Shown here: positions 9,565 to 17,541 of the stretch, one piece after another
Numbering within the stretch: position 1 is the stretch's first letter
Layout of the letters: each line of letters starts with the position of its first letter
Source: Myxococcota bacterium
GTDB lineage: Bacteria; Myxococcota_A; UBA9160; UBA6930
Direction of reading: 5' to 3'
Assembly (NCBI GenBank): GCA_028277885.1
Contig: JANQFK010000045.1
Coordinates: 25,096-89,095, forward strand
Length of the DNA: 64,000 nucleotides
Notes under the pieces: generated by a model
Seen by the model: only the letters and a program-made list of their open reading frames with translations
Databases searched by the model: none
What the model was told of the DNA's origin: nothing
Translations under genes and position numbers: made by a program

Positions 9565-10461
9565 TCAGTAGGGGCGGTCGCCGATCACCGTGACTCGCTC
9601 CATCACCCGGGCCTGGGGCCAGTAGTCGCTCGTCGCGTAGTGCTGGGTGCAGCGGTTGTCCCAGAGGGCGACGCTGTCGGGCTGCCAGCGGAAGCGGCAC
9701 TGGTACTCGGGCACCTGGGCCTGGCGGCACAGCGCGCGCAGCAGCTCGAGGCTCTCCTCGCGCTCCAGGCCCTCGACGTGGCTGGTGAAGATCGGGTTCA
9801 CGTAGAGCGACCGGCGCCCGGTGACGGGATGGGTGCGCACCACCGGGTGCCGGGCCGGCGGGAACTTCGCCTGCATCTCGGCGCGCTTCTCGCGGTCCAT
9901 GCCCAGGCCGAAGCTGTGGGTGAAGTCGTGGACGGCGACGAGGCCTTCGAGGCGCTCCTTGTCGGCATGCGGCAGCCCCTCCCAGGCGGCCTCCATGTCG
10001 GCCCACAGCGTGTCGCCGCCCACCGCCGGCACCTCGACGGCCCGCAGCACCGAGCCCAGGGAGGGGATCTCGCGCCAGCTCACGTCGCTGTGCCACATGT
10101 TCTCGACGCCCGCGACCTCCTCGTCCTTGGCGAAGCGGATCACCTCGGCGTGGCCGTCCTTGGCGGGCAGGAACGGGTGGTCCTCGAGCTCGCCGAAGCG
10201 ACGCGCGAAGTCGAGGTGCTGCTCCACCGTGAGCGCCTGGTCGCGGAAGAAGATCACCTTGAAGGCGAGGAAGGCGCGCTCCACCTCGGCGAAGGTGGTG
10301 TCGTCGAGGGGGCGGGTCAGGTCGACGCCCTCGATCTCCGCGCCGAGGGTGGGCGAGAGCGGTCGCGGACGGATGCGCTCGAAGCGCAGGCCGGCGAGCT
10401 CCTGGCGGCGGACGTCGAGGAACTTGCGGGGGCCGAACTTGAACTCCTTCAGCTCGATCAT
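9565..10461 (-). CDS. TauD/TfdA family 2-oxoglutarate dioxygenase
   Basis: This 298-residue enzyme carries the TauD facial triad: HSD in WHSDVSW and a distal His in the NRCTQHYA segment, with a downstream Arg for 2-oxoglutarate. Family members oxidise sulfonates, aryloxyalkanoates or other carboxylates. The ATG has a GGAGGA Shine-Dalgarno. The stop of the upstream PhyH-like gene is 22 nt away on the same strand, so the two oxygenases form an operon. Confidence 0.92.
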   Translation of the reverse strand: MIELKEFKFGPRKFLDVRRQELAGLRFERIRPRPLSPTLGAEIEGVDLTRPLDDTTFAEVERAFLAFKVIFFRDQALTVEQHLDFARRFGELEDHPFLPAKDGHAEVIRFAKDEEVAGVENMWHSDVSWREIPSLGSVLRAVEVPAVGGDTLWADMEAAWEGLPHADKERLEGLVAVHDFTHSFGLGMDREKRAEMQAKFPPARHPVVRTHPVTGRRSLYVNPIFTSHVEGLEREESLELLRALCRQAQVPEYQCRFRWQPDSVALWDNRCTQHYATSDYWPQARVMERVTVIGDRPY

Positions 10462-10483
10462 CGGGATTCCTCCTTCGGCGCTC

Positions 10484-11686
10484 TCACTCGCGTCCCGCGA
10501 TCCGCGCGAGGTGCTCGACCTGTCCGTCCTCGCGCTGGAGGAGCACGTCGTTGTAGTGGTCCTCGCCCCGGTGGTGGCGCGCGCCGGGGCGCGTGAAGCC
10601 CATCAGCACGCTGCTGCGGAAGGGGCCCTGGGTGCCGGTCGGGGGCGGGGCGGCGTGCATGCCGTCGCCGTAGTGGAGCGAGACGTCGCCCGCCTCGGCG
10701 GCCACCGCGACGCCCCGGGGCGCGGCGGGGTCCGTGGCCTCGGCGAAGCCGAAGCTCGTCTTCCAGGAGCCCGGCAGGAAGCGCAGCTCGCCGGTCTCCG
10801 GCGTCGCGGGCTGGAGGTACGTGCTCATCACCATGGTGGGGCACATGACGGCGTGCCCGCCCATGCCGCAGTCGCGGTGCCAGGGCAGGTCCGAGAGGCC
10901 CTCGCTCATGGCCGGGTTCTTCCACAGCACGGTGACGCCGTTGGGACGCTCGGCGTCCCGCGCCACCAGGCGCTCCTTCGCCAGGGAGGCGATCTCGGCG
11001 ACGCGGGGGTCGGCATGGAGCCGCCGGAACACGGGCGCCACCCCGGCGTGGATGACCCGGCACAGCACCTCCTCGCCGGCGCGGTTGCGCCCCCACCAGC
11101 TCTGCTTGTCGCCGGGCACGGCGCGCTGGCGCAGCGCCTCGGCGCCGTCGCGCAGCCGCTCCAGCTCGTCGGGCGCGAACACACCCTTCACGAGCAGGTA
11201 GCCCGCGGTCTCGAGGAAGTGGGCCATCTCCTCGCGGTCGTCGCCGAGACGGAAGCTCGCGCCCGGGTCGAGGGGCGCGCCGCGACGGTCGCGCAGGTCG
11301 ACCCGCTCGGGGTCGTAGATGGGGATGCCGTGGAACATCGCGCGCAGGGCCGGCTCCCAGCCCACGAAGCGCATCAGGTCGCCGCGCCGGCCCTTGGCGC
11401 GCCCCGCGTAGAGCAGGCCGGGCGCGGACTCGAGGTCGCGGACCAGCCCCTGCCAGGACTCGGCGTCGAGCTCGACCAGGGTGTCGGCGGGCCCGTCGTC
11501 CTCGACGACCCGGATCGTCCCGCCCTCGGCCACGAAGCTCACCGCCGGGCCCTCGGGCAGGCACAGGCCCAGACAGCCGTGGGGGCTCGCCGCCTCGGCG
11601 GCGAGCGGGCCCCAGCGTGCCAGGCGCCGGGGCAGCTCCTCCCGGTGGAAGCGGTGGAAGTCGAGGCTCGGGAGGCCGGCGGTCAC
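10484..11686 (-). CDS. PhyH-family dioxygenase with N-terminal SCP2-like extension
   Basis: The 400-residue protein starts at a GTG. The C-terminal 260 residues are PhyH-like: HRD in the PWHRDCGMGG segment gives HxD, and a His in HYGDGMHAA or nearby is the distal ligand. The first 130 or so residues (FHREELPRRL, then VELDAESWQGL and FVGWEPALRAMF) resemble a sterol-carrier/SCP2-type lipid-binding fold by strand pattern. That assignment is weak. A lipid-binding domain fused to an oxygenase would fit a sterol or fatty acyl substrate. It is probably the first gene of a two-gene operon with TauD. Confidence 0.8.
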   Translation of the reverse strand: MTAGLPSLDFHRFHREELPRRLARWGPLAAEAASPHGCLGLCLPEGPAVSFVAEGGTIRVVEDDGPADTLVELDAESWQGLVRDLESAPGLLYAGRAKGRRGDLMRFVGWEPALRAMFHGIPIYDPERVDLRDRRGAPLDPGASFRLGDDREEMAHFLETAGYLLVKGVFAPDELERLRDGAEALRQRAVPGDKQSWWGRNRAGEEVLCRVIHAGVAPVFRRLHADPRVAEIASLAKERLVARDAERPNGVTVLWKNPAMSEGLSDLPWHRDCGMGGHAVMCPTMVMSTYLQPATPETGELRFLPGSWKTSFGFAEATDPAAPRGVAVAAEAGDVSLHYGDGMHAAPPPTGTQGPFRSSVLMGFTRPGARHHRGEDHYNDVLLQREDGQVEHLARIAGRE

Positions 11687-11735
11687 GCCGCCAGCATAGG
11701 GCAGGGCGCGGCAGGGCCGCTGCTACCGTGGCGGC

Positions 11736-12773
11736 GTGGACGAGGCCCTCGCCGATCGGATCGCCGCCTACGCGGCCCGGCGCATGCCCGAGGCGTCGGA
11801 GCTCCGGGTCGCGGACCTGGAGCGCATCTTCGGCGGCGCGTCGCGGGAGACCTACCGCTTCGCGCTCCACTGGCGCGAGAAGGGCGGGGGCGCGGACGCG
11901 TCGCGTCGCCTGATCCTGCGCCGGGACCCGCCGGGCAGCCTGATCGAGACCGACCGCGCGGTGGAGTTCGGTGCGTACCGCGCCTTCCACGGCAGCGCGG
12001 TCCCGGTGCCCGAGGTGCTCTGGCTCGAGGAGGACCCGCGCTGGCTCGACCATCCCTTCTTCGTGATGGAGGAGATCCCCGGCTGCGAGGCGAGCCCGCC
12101 GGCCCTGATGGCGCCGCCCTACTCCGACCACGCGGCCGAGCTCGCCGAGCAGAAGTGGACGATCCTCGGCGAGATCGCCCGGGCGGACCCGGTGGCCCTC
12201 GGCCTCGACGCCGTGATGGAGCCGGTGGCGCCCGAGGCGTGCTGGCGCCGCGAGCTCGACTACTGGGTGGCGCGCGTCGACCGCGACGAGCTCGCGCCCC
12301 AGCCGATCCTGCGGGCCGCCATCCGCTGGCTGCGCCGCGCGCCACCGCCCCCGGCCCAGAAGCTCTCCGTGGTGCACGCCGACTTCCGCACCGGGAACTT
12401 CCTGGTCGATCCCGACTTCCGCATCCGCGCCATCCTCGACTGGGAGATGGCGCACCTGGGCGATCCACTGGAGGACCTCGCCTGGGGGATCAACCCGCTC
12501 TGGCGCTGGGCGAAGGACGAGCGCGCCGGCGGCCTCGCGCCGCGCGAGGAGGCGATCCGCCTCTGGGAGGGTGCGAGCGGGCTGCGCGCCGACCCCGAGG
12601 CGCTGCGCTGGTGGGAGGTGTTCTCCAGCGTGAAGGGCCAGGCGATCTGGATCTCCGGCGCACGGGAGTTCACCATGGGCAAGAACCAGGACCTGATCCT
12701 GGCGCTCTCGAGCTGGCTGGCGGGCAACAGCCAGGACCGCGCCGTGCTCCACGACCTGGGGAAGCTCGGATGA
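11736..12773 (+). CDS. Phosphotransferase family protein (APH/choline-kinase fold, ACAD10-like)
   Basis: The 345-residue protein has the aminoglycoside-phosphotransferase fold. VVHADFRTGNFLVD is the catalytic loop (Asp and Asn), and ILDWEMAHLGDP holds the Mg-binding Asp. Homologues beside acyl-CoA dehydrogenases phosphorylate hydroxyacyl-CoA during degradation of 4-hydroxy acids (known for ACAD10/11). Whether that holds here is inference. It starts at GTG. Its stop overlaps the next ATG as ATGA (12770-12773). Confidence 0.9.
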   Translation: MDEALADRIAAYAARRMPEASELRVADLERIFGGASRETYRFALHWREKGGGADASRRLILRRDPPGSLIETDRAVEFGAYRAFHGSAVPVPEVLWLEEDPRWLDHPFFVMEEIPGCEASPPALMAPPYSDHAAELAEQKWTILGEIARADPVALGLDAVMEPVAPEACWRRELDYWVARVDRDELAPQPILRAAIRWLRRAPPPPAQKLSVVHADFRTGNFLVDPDFRIRAILDWEMAHLGDPLEDLAWGINPLWRWAKDERAGGLAPREEAIRLWEGASGLRADPEALRWWEVFSSVKGQAIWISGAREFTMGKNQDLILALSSWLAGNSQDRAVLHDLGKLG

Positions 12774-13216
12774 AGCCCGACGTCCCGCGCTTCCTCGACG
12801 TGGCGATGCAGCACCTGATGCTCCACACCGGGCCCGCACTGCCGCCGGGCTACGAGCAGTCGAGCGTCTCCGTGCTCGCGATCCTGCTCGCCGAGGTGAA
12901 GCTCGAGTTCGAGCGCGCGGCGGCGCGGCGCGTGGAGGAGAACGCGGCCCTGCGAGCGCTGTTCGCCGACGCCGCGCCCGAGGTGGCGGACCCGGGCCTG
13001 CGCGAGCGGCTCGCGGCGGCGTCCCGCGGCGCGGACGCGAGCCTGCGGGTCTCGGACCTGGAGAGCGGCAACGCCGAGCTGCGCGCGCTGCTCGTCGAGC
13101 TGCACGGCCACGTCGAGGAGCTCGACACGTCCGGCGCGCGTCGCATCGAGGACGCGATCTGGAGCGAGCTGGTCGCCTCGACGGAGCGGCGCCGCATCGG
13201 GATCGGCGCGTTCTGA
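12770..13216 (+). CDS. Hypothetical helical protein
   Basis: A 148-residue protein that I do not recognise with certainty. It is mostly helical by sequence, has no signal peptide or membrane segment, and is rich in Ala, Glu and Arg. Proteins of similar size follow APH-type kinases in many actinobacterial and deltaproteobacterial operons, so a shared pathway is likely. It overlaps the kinase gene by 4 nt (ATGA), which supports coupled expression. Confidence 0.75.
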   Translation: MKPDVPRFLDVAMQHLMLHTGPALPPGYEQSSVSVLAILLAEVKLEFERAAARRVEENAALRALFADAAPEVADPGLRERLAAASRGADASLRVSDLESGNAELRALLVELHGHVEELDTSGARRIEDAIWSELVASTERRRIGIGAF

Positions 13217-13272
13217 GCTAGGGTCCGAGGCCGCGCGCGGCCCCGGCCGCGCGCCCGGAGGAGGAGACCGCG

Positions 13273-14649
13273 ATGGCCAGGGATCTCAAGCTCGGCGTCC
13301 AGCTCGGCTACTGGCAGGCCCAGCCGCCGCCGGATTTCGTGGAGGTGGCCCAGGAGGCGGAGCGCCTCGGCTACGACAAGGTGTTCACCGCCGAGGCCTG
13401 GGGCTCCGACGCCTTCACGCCGCTCACCTGGATCGCGGCCCACACGTCGAAGATCAAGCTCGGCACCGCGGTGGTGCAGCTCTCGGCGCGCACCCCCGCC
13501 GCCACCGCGATGCACGTCCTCACCCTCGACCACCTCTCGAAGGGTCGCGTGATCCTCGGCCTCGGCGTCTCGGGCCCCCAGGTGGTGGAGGGCTGGTACG
13601 GCCAGCCCTTCGCGAAGCCCCTCGCGAGGACGCGGGAGTACGTGGACGTCATCCGCCAGGTGCTGGCCCGGGAGAAGCCGGTCAAGAACGACGGCCCCCA
13701 CTACCCGCTGCCCTACTACGGCGAGGGCTCCTGGAAGCTCGGCAAGCCGCTCAAGCCCATCACCCACCCGCTGCGCGCCGACGTGCCCATCTACCTGGGC
13801 GCCGAGGGGCCGAAGAACGTCGCCCTGGCGGCCGAGATCTGCGACGGCTGGCTGCCCCTCTACTACTCGCCCTACCGCCCCGAGGTGTACGAGGACTCCC
13901 TCGCCCAGCGCAAGCCCGGCTTCGACGTCTGCGCCGGCGTGATGGTGAACGTCCACGACGACGTGTCGGCGGCGCTCATGCCCATGAAGTTCACCCTGGG
14001 CTTCTACATCGGCGGCATGGGGGCGAAGAAGCGCAACTTCCACATGGAGCTCATGAGCCGCATGGGCTTCGAGGCCGAGGCCGAGAAGATCCAGGAGCTC
14101 TTCCTGGAGGGGAAGCGCGAGGAGGCGGTGCGGATGGTGCCCGACGAGTTCGCCGACGAGATCTCCCTGGTCGGCCCCGTCGAGCGCATCCGCGAGCGCC
14201 TCGAGGCCTGGAAGGAGACGCCGGTCACCACCCTGCTCCTCCTGGGCCCCACCCGCGACACCCTCCGCACCATGGCCGAGCTGGTGCTGAAGAGGGGACG
14301 TTCCTTGAGATTCTCACTTCCGCCGTTCAAGGCGGAAGTGAGAATCTCAAGGAACGTCCCCTCTCACCTGCCCTTGAAGACGGGCTTGCGCTTCTCCAGG
14401 AAGGCGCGCGGGCCCTCCCGGGCGTCCTCGGACGAGAAGACCGGCATGCCGATGGGCAGCTCCTTCTGGTCGAAGGCCTCGCGCTCGGGGAGGCCCGCGG
14501 TCTCGCGCACCGCGCGCAGGATGGCGCGCACCGCCAGCGGGCCGTTGGCCGCGATGCGCTCGGCGATGCCCCGCGCCGCCTCGAGCGCGGTGCCGTCGGG
14601 GACGACGCGCCCGATCAGGCCCATCTCGAGGCAGCGGGCGGCGGAGTAG
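13273..14649 (+). CDS. Luciferase-like (LLM class) F420-type oxidoreductase with element-derived read-through tail
   Basis: Residues 1-340 form a complete luciferase-like TIM barrel (LKLGVQLGYW at the start, VILGLGVSGPQVVEGWYG, IYLGAEGPKNVALAAEICDGW). Such enzymes use F420 or FMN as cofactor. The ATG has GAGGAGGAG upstream. Family similarity stops at about nt 14290. From there the frame passes through a perfect hairpin (14291-14364) without meeting a stop, and it continues antisense through the crotonase gene to 14649. The last 115 or so residues are therefore probably not native. The functional protein may end near the hairpin, by transcription termination, or carry a tail. Confidence 0.8.
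   Translation: MARDLKLGVQLGYWQAQPPPDFVEVAQEAERLGYDKVFTAEAWGSDAFTPLTWIAAHTSKIKLGTAVVQLSARTPAATAMHVLTLDHLSKGRVILGLGVSGPQVVEGWYGQPFAKPLARTREYVDVIRQVLAREKPVKNDGPHYPLPYYGEGSWKLGKPLKPITHPLRADVPIYLGAEGPKNVALAAEICDGWLPLYYSPYRPEVYEDSLAQRKPGFDVCAGVMVNVHDDVSAALMPMKFTLGFYIGGMGAKKRNFHMELMSRMGFEAEAEKIQELFLEGKREEAVRMVPDEFADEISLVGPVERIRERLEAWKETPVTTLLLLGPTRDTLRTMAELVLKRGRSLRFSLPPFKAEVRISRNVPSHLPLKTGLRFSRKARGPSRASSDEKTGMPMGSSFWSKASRSGRPAVSRTARRMARTASGPLAAMRSAMPRAASSAVPSGTTRPIRPISRQRAAE
14291..14364. repeat. Perfect 34-bp inverted repeat, hairpin element copy 2
   Basis: Arms 14291-14324 and 14331-14364 are perfect reverse complements, with a 6-nt loop (GTTCAA). Each end reads AGAGGGGACGTTCCTTG. The GGGGACGTTCC end motif is shared with the element at 6767-6834. 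It lies exactly between two convergent genes. Its last base is part of the crotonase stop codon, and no stop remains for the luciferase-like gene. It should form a very stable hairpin in either transcript. Confidence 0.9.
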
Positions 14650-15173
14650 GACTCGCCGGTGAGCAGCATCTCGAGGGCGAGGGTGTGGGGGATCTGCCGG
14701 GGCAGCCGCACCGTGGAGCCCGCCATCGGGAACAGCGCGCGCTGCACCTCGGTCACGCCGAACACGGCGCTCTCGCCCGCCACGCGGATGTCCGTGCCCT
14801 GGAGGATCTCGGTGCCCCCGGCGAGGGCGAAGCCCTCCACGGCGGCGATCACCGGCTTGCCGGGCCGATAGGTCTTGAGCCAGCCGTCGAAGATGAGGCT
14901 CGCGTCCTTGCCGAGCCGCTCCTCGTACTCGTCCTCGGGCGGCTTGCCGGAGCTGAGCTTCTCGATCACCCCCAAGTCCATGCCGGCGCAGAAGTTGCCG
15001 CCCGCTCCGGTGAGGATCGCGACCCGCAGCTCGTCGTCCTGGTCGAGGCGGTGCCAGGCGTCGCTCAGCCCGCACAGCACCTCGGCGTTCACGGCGTTCT
15101 TCTTCGCGGGGCGGTTGATGGTGACGGTGAGGACGTGGCCCACCTTCTCGGCCAGCAGCACGGGCTCGGGCAC
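14364..15173 (-). CDS. Enoyl-CoA hydratase/isomerase (crotonase) family protein
   Basis: A 269-residue crotonase. It has the oxyanion-hole segments GGNFCAGMDL and GFALAGGTEIL, and a Glu in VTEVQRALFP at the usual catalytic position. The C-terminal FLEKRKPVFKGR is the normal family ending, so this gene is intact despite the hairpin touching its stop codon. It probably hydrates an enoyl-CoA in a catabolic pathway. It is divergent from the flavin oxidoreductase, with 127 bp between the starts. Confidence 0.9.
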   Translation of the reverse strand: MPEPVLLAEKVGHVLTVTINRPAKKNAVNAEVLCGLSDAWHRLDQDDELRVAILTGAGGNFCAGMDLGVIEKLSSGKPPEDEYEERLGKDASLIFDGWLKTYRPGKPVIAAVEGFALAGGTEILQGTDIRVAGESAVFGVTEVQRALFPMAGSTVRLPRQIPHTLALEMLLTGESYSAARCLEMGLIGRVVPDGTALEAARGIAERIAANGPLAVRAILRAVRETAGLPEREAFDQKELPIGMPVFSSEDAREGPRAFLEKRKPVFKGR

Positions 15174-15300
15174 GGGTCGGATCCTCCAGCCGGTCCCGGG
15201 GGGTGCCCCCCGGATGACCTCGAGGTGACGAACCGGGCGATGCTAACCGAGGCCGCCCCGGATGCCCTAGTCTGTGGGGCTGTCCGGTTCCAGGAGCTCC

Positions 15301-16488
15301 ATGACCGATCCCGTCTTCACGCCCACTCGCCTCGGTCCGGTGCGCCTCCGCAACCGGATCGTCAAGTGCGCGACCAACGAGGGGCTCTCCCGGGAAGGCC
15401 TCGTCACCGACCGCCTGATCGAGTGGCACCGCGAGTTCGCCCAGGGCGGGGTAGGGATGACGACCCTCGCCTACTGCTCGGTCTCGCCCGAGGGCCGCAC
15501 CTACCGCCACCAGATGTGGATGCGCGAGGAGGCCCTGCCCGGCCTGTCCCGCTTCGCCCAGGTGGTGCAGCGCGAGGGCGCCCGGGCCGCCATCCAGCTC
15601 GGCCACGCCGGCTGGTTCGCCCACCCCCACGCCATCGGCGGGCGGCCCCTGGGCCCGTCGCGCACCTTCAGCCCCCACGCCCAGACCTTCGCGCGGGCCA
15701 TGGAGGCCGCGGACTTCGAGCGCATCCGCGACGACTTCGCGGCGGCGGCGCGTCTCGCCGCCGAGGCCGGCTTCAACGCCATCGAGGTCCATCTCGGCCA
15801 CGGCTACCTGCTGAACCAGTTCCTCACGCCCTGGAACAACCGGCGCCGGGATCGCTGGGGCGGCCCCATCGAGAACCGCGCCCGCTTCCCGCGCGAGGTG
15901 CTCCTCGCCGTGCGCGAGGCCGCGGGCCGAGACGTCGCCGTCTACGCCAAGCTCAACATGGAGGACGGCTTCCGCGGCGGCCTCGAGCTCCACGAGAGCC
16001 TCGCCGTGGCGCGCATGCTCCAGAGCGACCGCAGCGTGGACGCGATCCAGCTCACCGGCGGCCACACCACCCGCACGCCCTTCTTCCTGATGCGCGGCGA
16101 CGTGCCCCTGGCCGAGATGATCGCCAACGACCGCAACCGCGTGCGACGCACCGCGCTGCGTCTCCTGGGCCCCTTCCTGATGAAGCCCTACCGCTTCGAG
16201 GAGGCGTTCTTCTTCGACGCCGCACGGCAGTTCCTGGCCGAGCTCGAGGTGCCCCTCATGCTGCTCGGCGGCATCAACCAGCTCGAGACCATGAACCGGG
16301 CCATCGAGGAGGGCTTCGCCTTCGTCGCCATGGGGCGGGCCCTGATCCGCCAGCCCGGCCTCCCGCGCCTCATGCAGCGCGGCCAGACCGAGTCGCTGTG
16401 CGTGCACTGCAACCTGTGCGTCGCCGAGATGGAGCGCGACGGCACCCGCTGCGTGTTCCGCACCGACGAGAAGCCGCCCCCGCCCTGA
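15301..16488 (+). CDS. NADH:flavin oxidoreductase (old yellow enzyme family)
   Basis: The 395-residue protein is an FMN TIM barrel of the OYE/2,4-dienoyl-CoA reductase group. It has RNRIVKCATNE near the start, HLGHGYLLNQFLTP at the active site and GGINQLETMNRAI in the phosphate-binding end. The C-terminal segment SLCVHCNLCV keeps Cys residues like those that bind 4Fe-4S in dienoyl-CoA reductase, but the FAD/NAD domain is absent. The ATG at 15301 has AGGAG upstream; an in-frame GTG at 15274 is less likely. Confidence 0.9.
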   Translation: MTDPVFTPTRLGPVRLRNRIVKCATNEGLSREGLVTDRLIEWHREFAQGGVGMTTLAYCSVSPEGRTYRHQMWMREEALPGLSRFAQVVQREGARAAIQLGHAGWFAHPHAIGGRPLGPSRTFSPHAQTFARAMEAADFERIRDDFAAAARLAAEAGFNAIEVHLGHGYLLNQFLTPWNNRRRDRWGGPIENRARFPREVLLAVREAAGRDVAVYAKLNMEDGFRGGLELHESLAVARMLQSDRSVDAIQLTGGHTTRTPFFLMRGDVPLAEMIANDRNRVRRTALRLLGPFLMKPYRFEEAFFFDAARQFLAELEVPLMLLGGINQLETMNRAIEEGFAFVAMGRALIRQPGLPRLMQRGQTESLCVHCNLCVAEMERDGTRCVFRTDEKPPPP

Positions 16489-16528
16489 TCGGGCCGGCTG
16501 CCCGCTCCCCCGGCGAGCCGCGCCCTGC

Positions 16529-16558
16529 TGTGAACCAGTTCACACCCCGCATGGGGTG
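16529..16558. promoter_or_regulatory. Tandem palindromes upstream of the SEFIR/ATPase cassette
   Basis: TGTGAAC-CA-GTTCACA (16529-16544) is a perfect 16-bp palindrome. It is immediately followed, with a 2-bp overlap, by CACCCC-GCAT-GGGGTG (16543-16558). The first resembles TetR-type operators, and its TGAAC/GTTCA half-sites match those before the TetR gene at 57761-57776. The second could be a short hairpin terminating the upstream flavin oxidoreductase gene. The pair lies 42-71 nt upstream of the SEFIR start. Confidence 0.5.
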
Positions 16559-16599
16559 GGTTTGGGTACCGTAGGGCGGACTCCGAGGAGGGCGGGACG

Positions 16600-17541
16600 C
16601 TGGCCGAGGAGAGCGCCACCGGCGGGAGCACCCGGGTCTTCATCTCCTATGCCTGGGAGGGGGACGCCTACCGCGCCTGGGTGGCGAGCCTCGCGGCGCG
16701 ACTGCGCCAGGACGGCATCGACGCCCGGCTGGACCTCTGGCACCTGAAGCGGGGGACGACGGTCACTCACTTCATGAACTCGGAGATCCGGCAGGCCAGG
16801 CGCGTGCTCGTGCTGTGCTCGCCGGAGCTGCGCAGGAAGGTCCACCAGACCGAGGAAGGCCAGAAGGTGACCGGCGTCGGCTGGGAGGTGGGCCAGCTCG
16901 GGAGCCTCCTCTTCGCGAACGCCGAGAGCAGCGACAAGCTGGTCGTTGCTCTCGCCCGGGGCGAGTGGAAGGAGGCGGCACCGGACACGCTGATCGGCCA
17001 GGCCTACTTCGACCTGTCGGATCCGACGACCTTCGAGCGCAACTACGCCGAGCTCAAGCGCACGCTCACGGGAACGGAGCAGGAGGCTCCGCCGCTGGGC
17101 CTCCTCGACACCGCGCCACCCGCTCCCGTGGCTCCGCTGCGTGGCGACGACGACGCGCAGCTCCAGGAGATCGACGGCAGGCTCTCCTGGCGGCCGATCG
17201 AGAGCGTGGCGGCGCCCCCGGCTCCCGGAAGCGGGCTGATCTACTCGACGACGGCGCACGAGCCGGCGGTGGCGACCGTGGAGCACCCGGTCGGCTCCAC
17301 GCGGGTGATCCTGGGGCTCGGCGCGCTCCTCTCGCTCCTCGCCGTCGTCGCCGTGCTGATGGTGCCCGAGGAGGATCGCCTCTCCGTGTTCGCCGGCTAC
17401 GCCCTCGGCCTGCTGCTGCTGGCGGGCATGTACCTGATCCTCAGCATGGGCTCCCGGCCCGACCTGCGCCTCGCCTACGCCCAGCAGGCGCGGATGGAAG
17501 CGATCCAGCCCAGGTCGTTCTACCCGGGACGCTCCCCATGA
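16600..17541 (+). CDS. SEFIR/TIR-like domain membrane protein (CTG start)
   Basis: The 313-residue protein begins with a SEFIR/TIR-type domain (about 12-150). TRVFISYAW is the first strand, GIDARLDLWHLKRG the BB-loop region, then VLVLCSP and GVGWE with Glu96 where TIR NADases keep a Glu. A Pro-rich linker and two transmembrane helices (about 235-258 and 266-288) follow. No ATG, GTG or TTG exists in frame between the upstream stop (16531) and the domain. CTG at 16600, 8 nt after an AGGAGG, is the only fitting start. The stop overlaps the next gene as ATGA. SEFIR domains mediate protein-protein signalling. Catalysis is possible but unproven here. Confidence 0.75.
   Translation: MAEESATGGSTRVFISYAWEGDAYRAWVASLAARLRQDGIDARLDLWHLKRGTTVTHFMNSEIRQARRVLVLCSPELRRKVHQTEEGQKVTGVGWEVGQLGSLLFANAESSDKLVVALARGEWKEAAPDTLIGQAYFDLSDPTTFERNYAELKRTLTGTEQEAPPLGLLDTAPPAPVAPLRGDDDAQLQEIDGRLSWRPIESVAAPPAPGSGLIYSTTAHEPAVATVEHPVGSTRVILGLGALLSLLAVVAVLMVPEEDRLSVFAGYALGLLLLAGMYLILSMGSRPDLRLAYAQQARMEAIQPRSFYPGRSP

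Noticed and set aside
10458..12839. Very long open frames antisense to real genes (also 25611-29018, 29783-32827, 35915-40075, 36457-39807)
   Set aside because: They arise from high GC codon bias. Their translations are Arg/Ala/His/Gly-rich without domains, while the opposite strand encodes clear enzymes.
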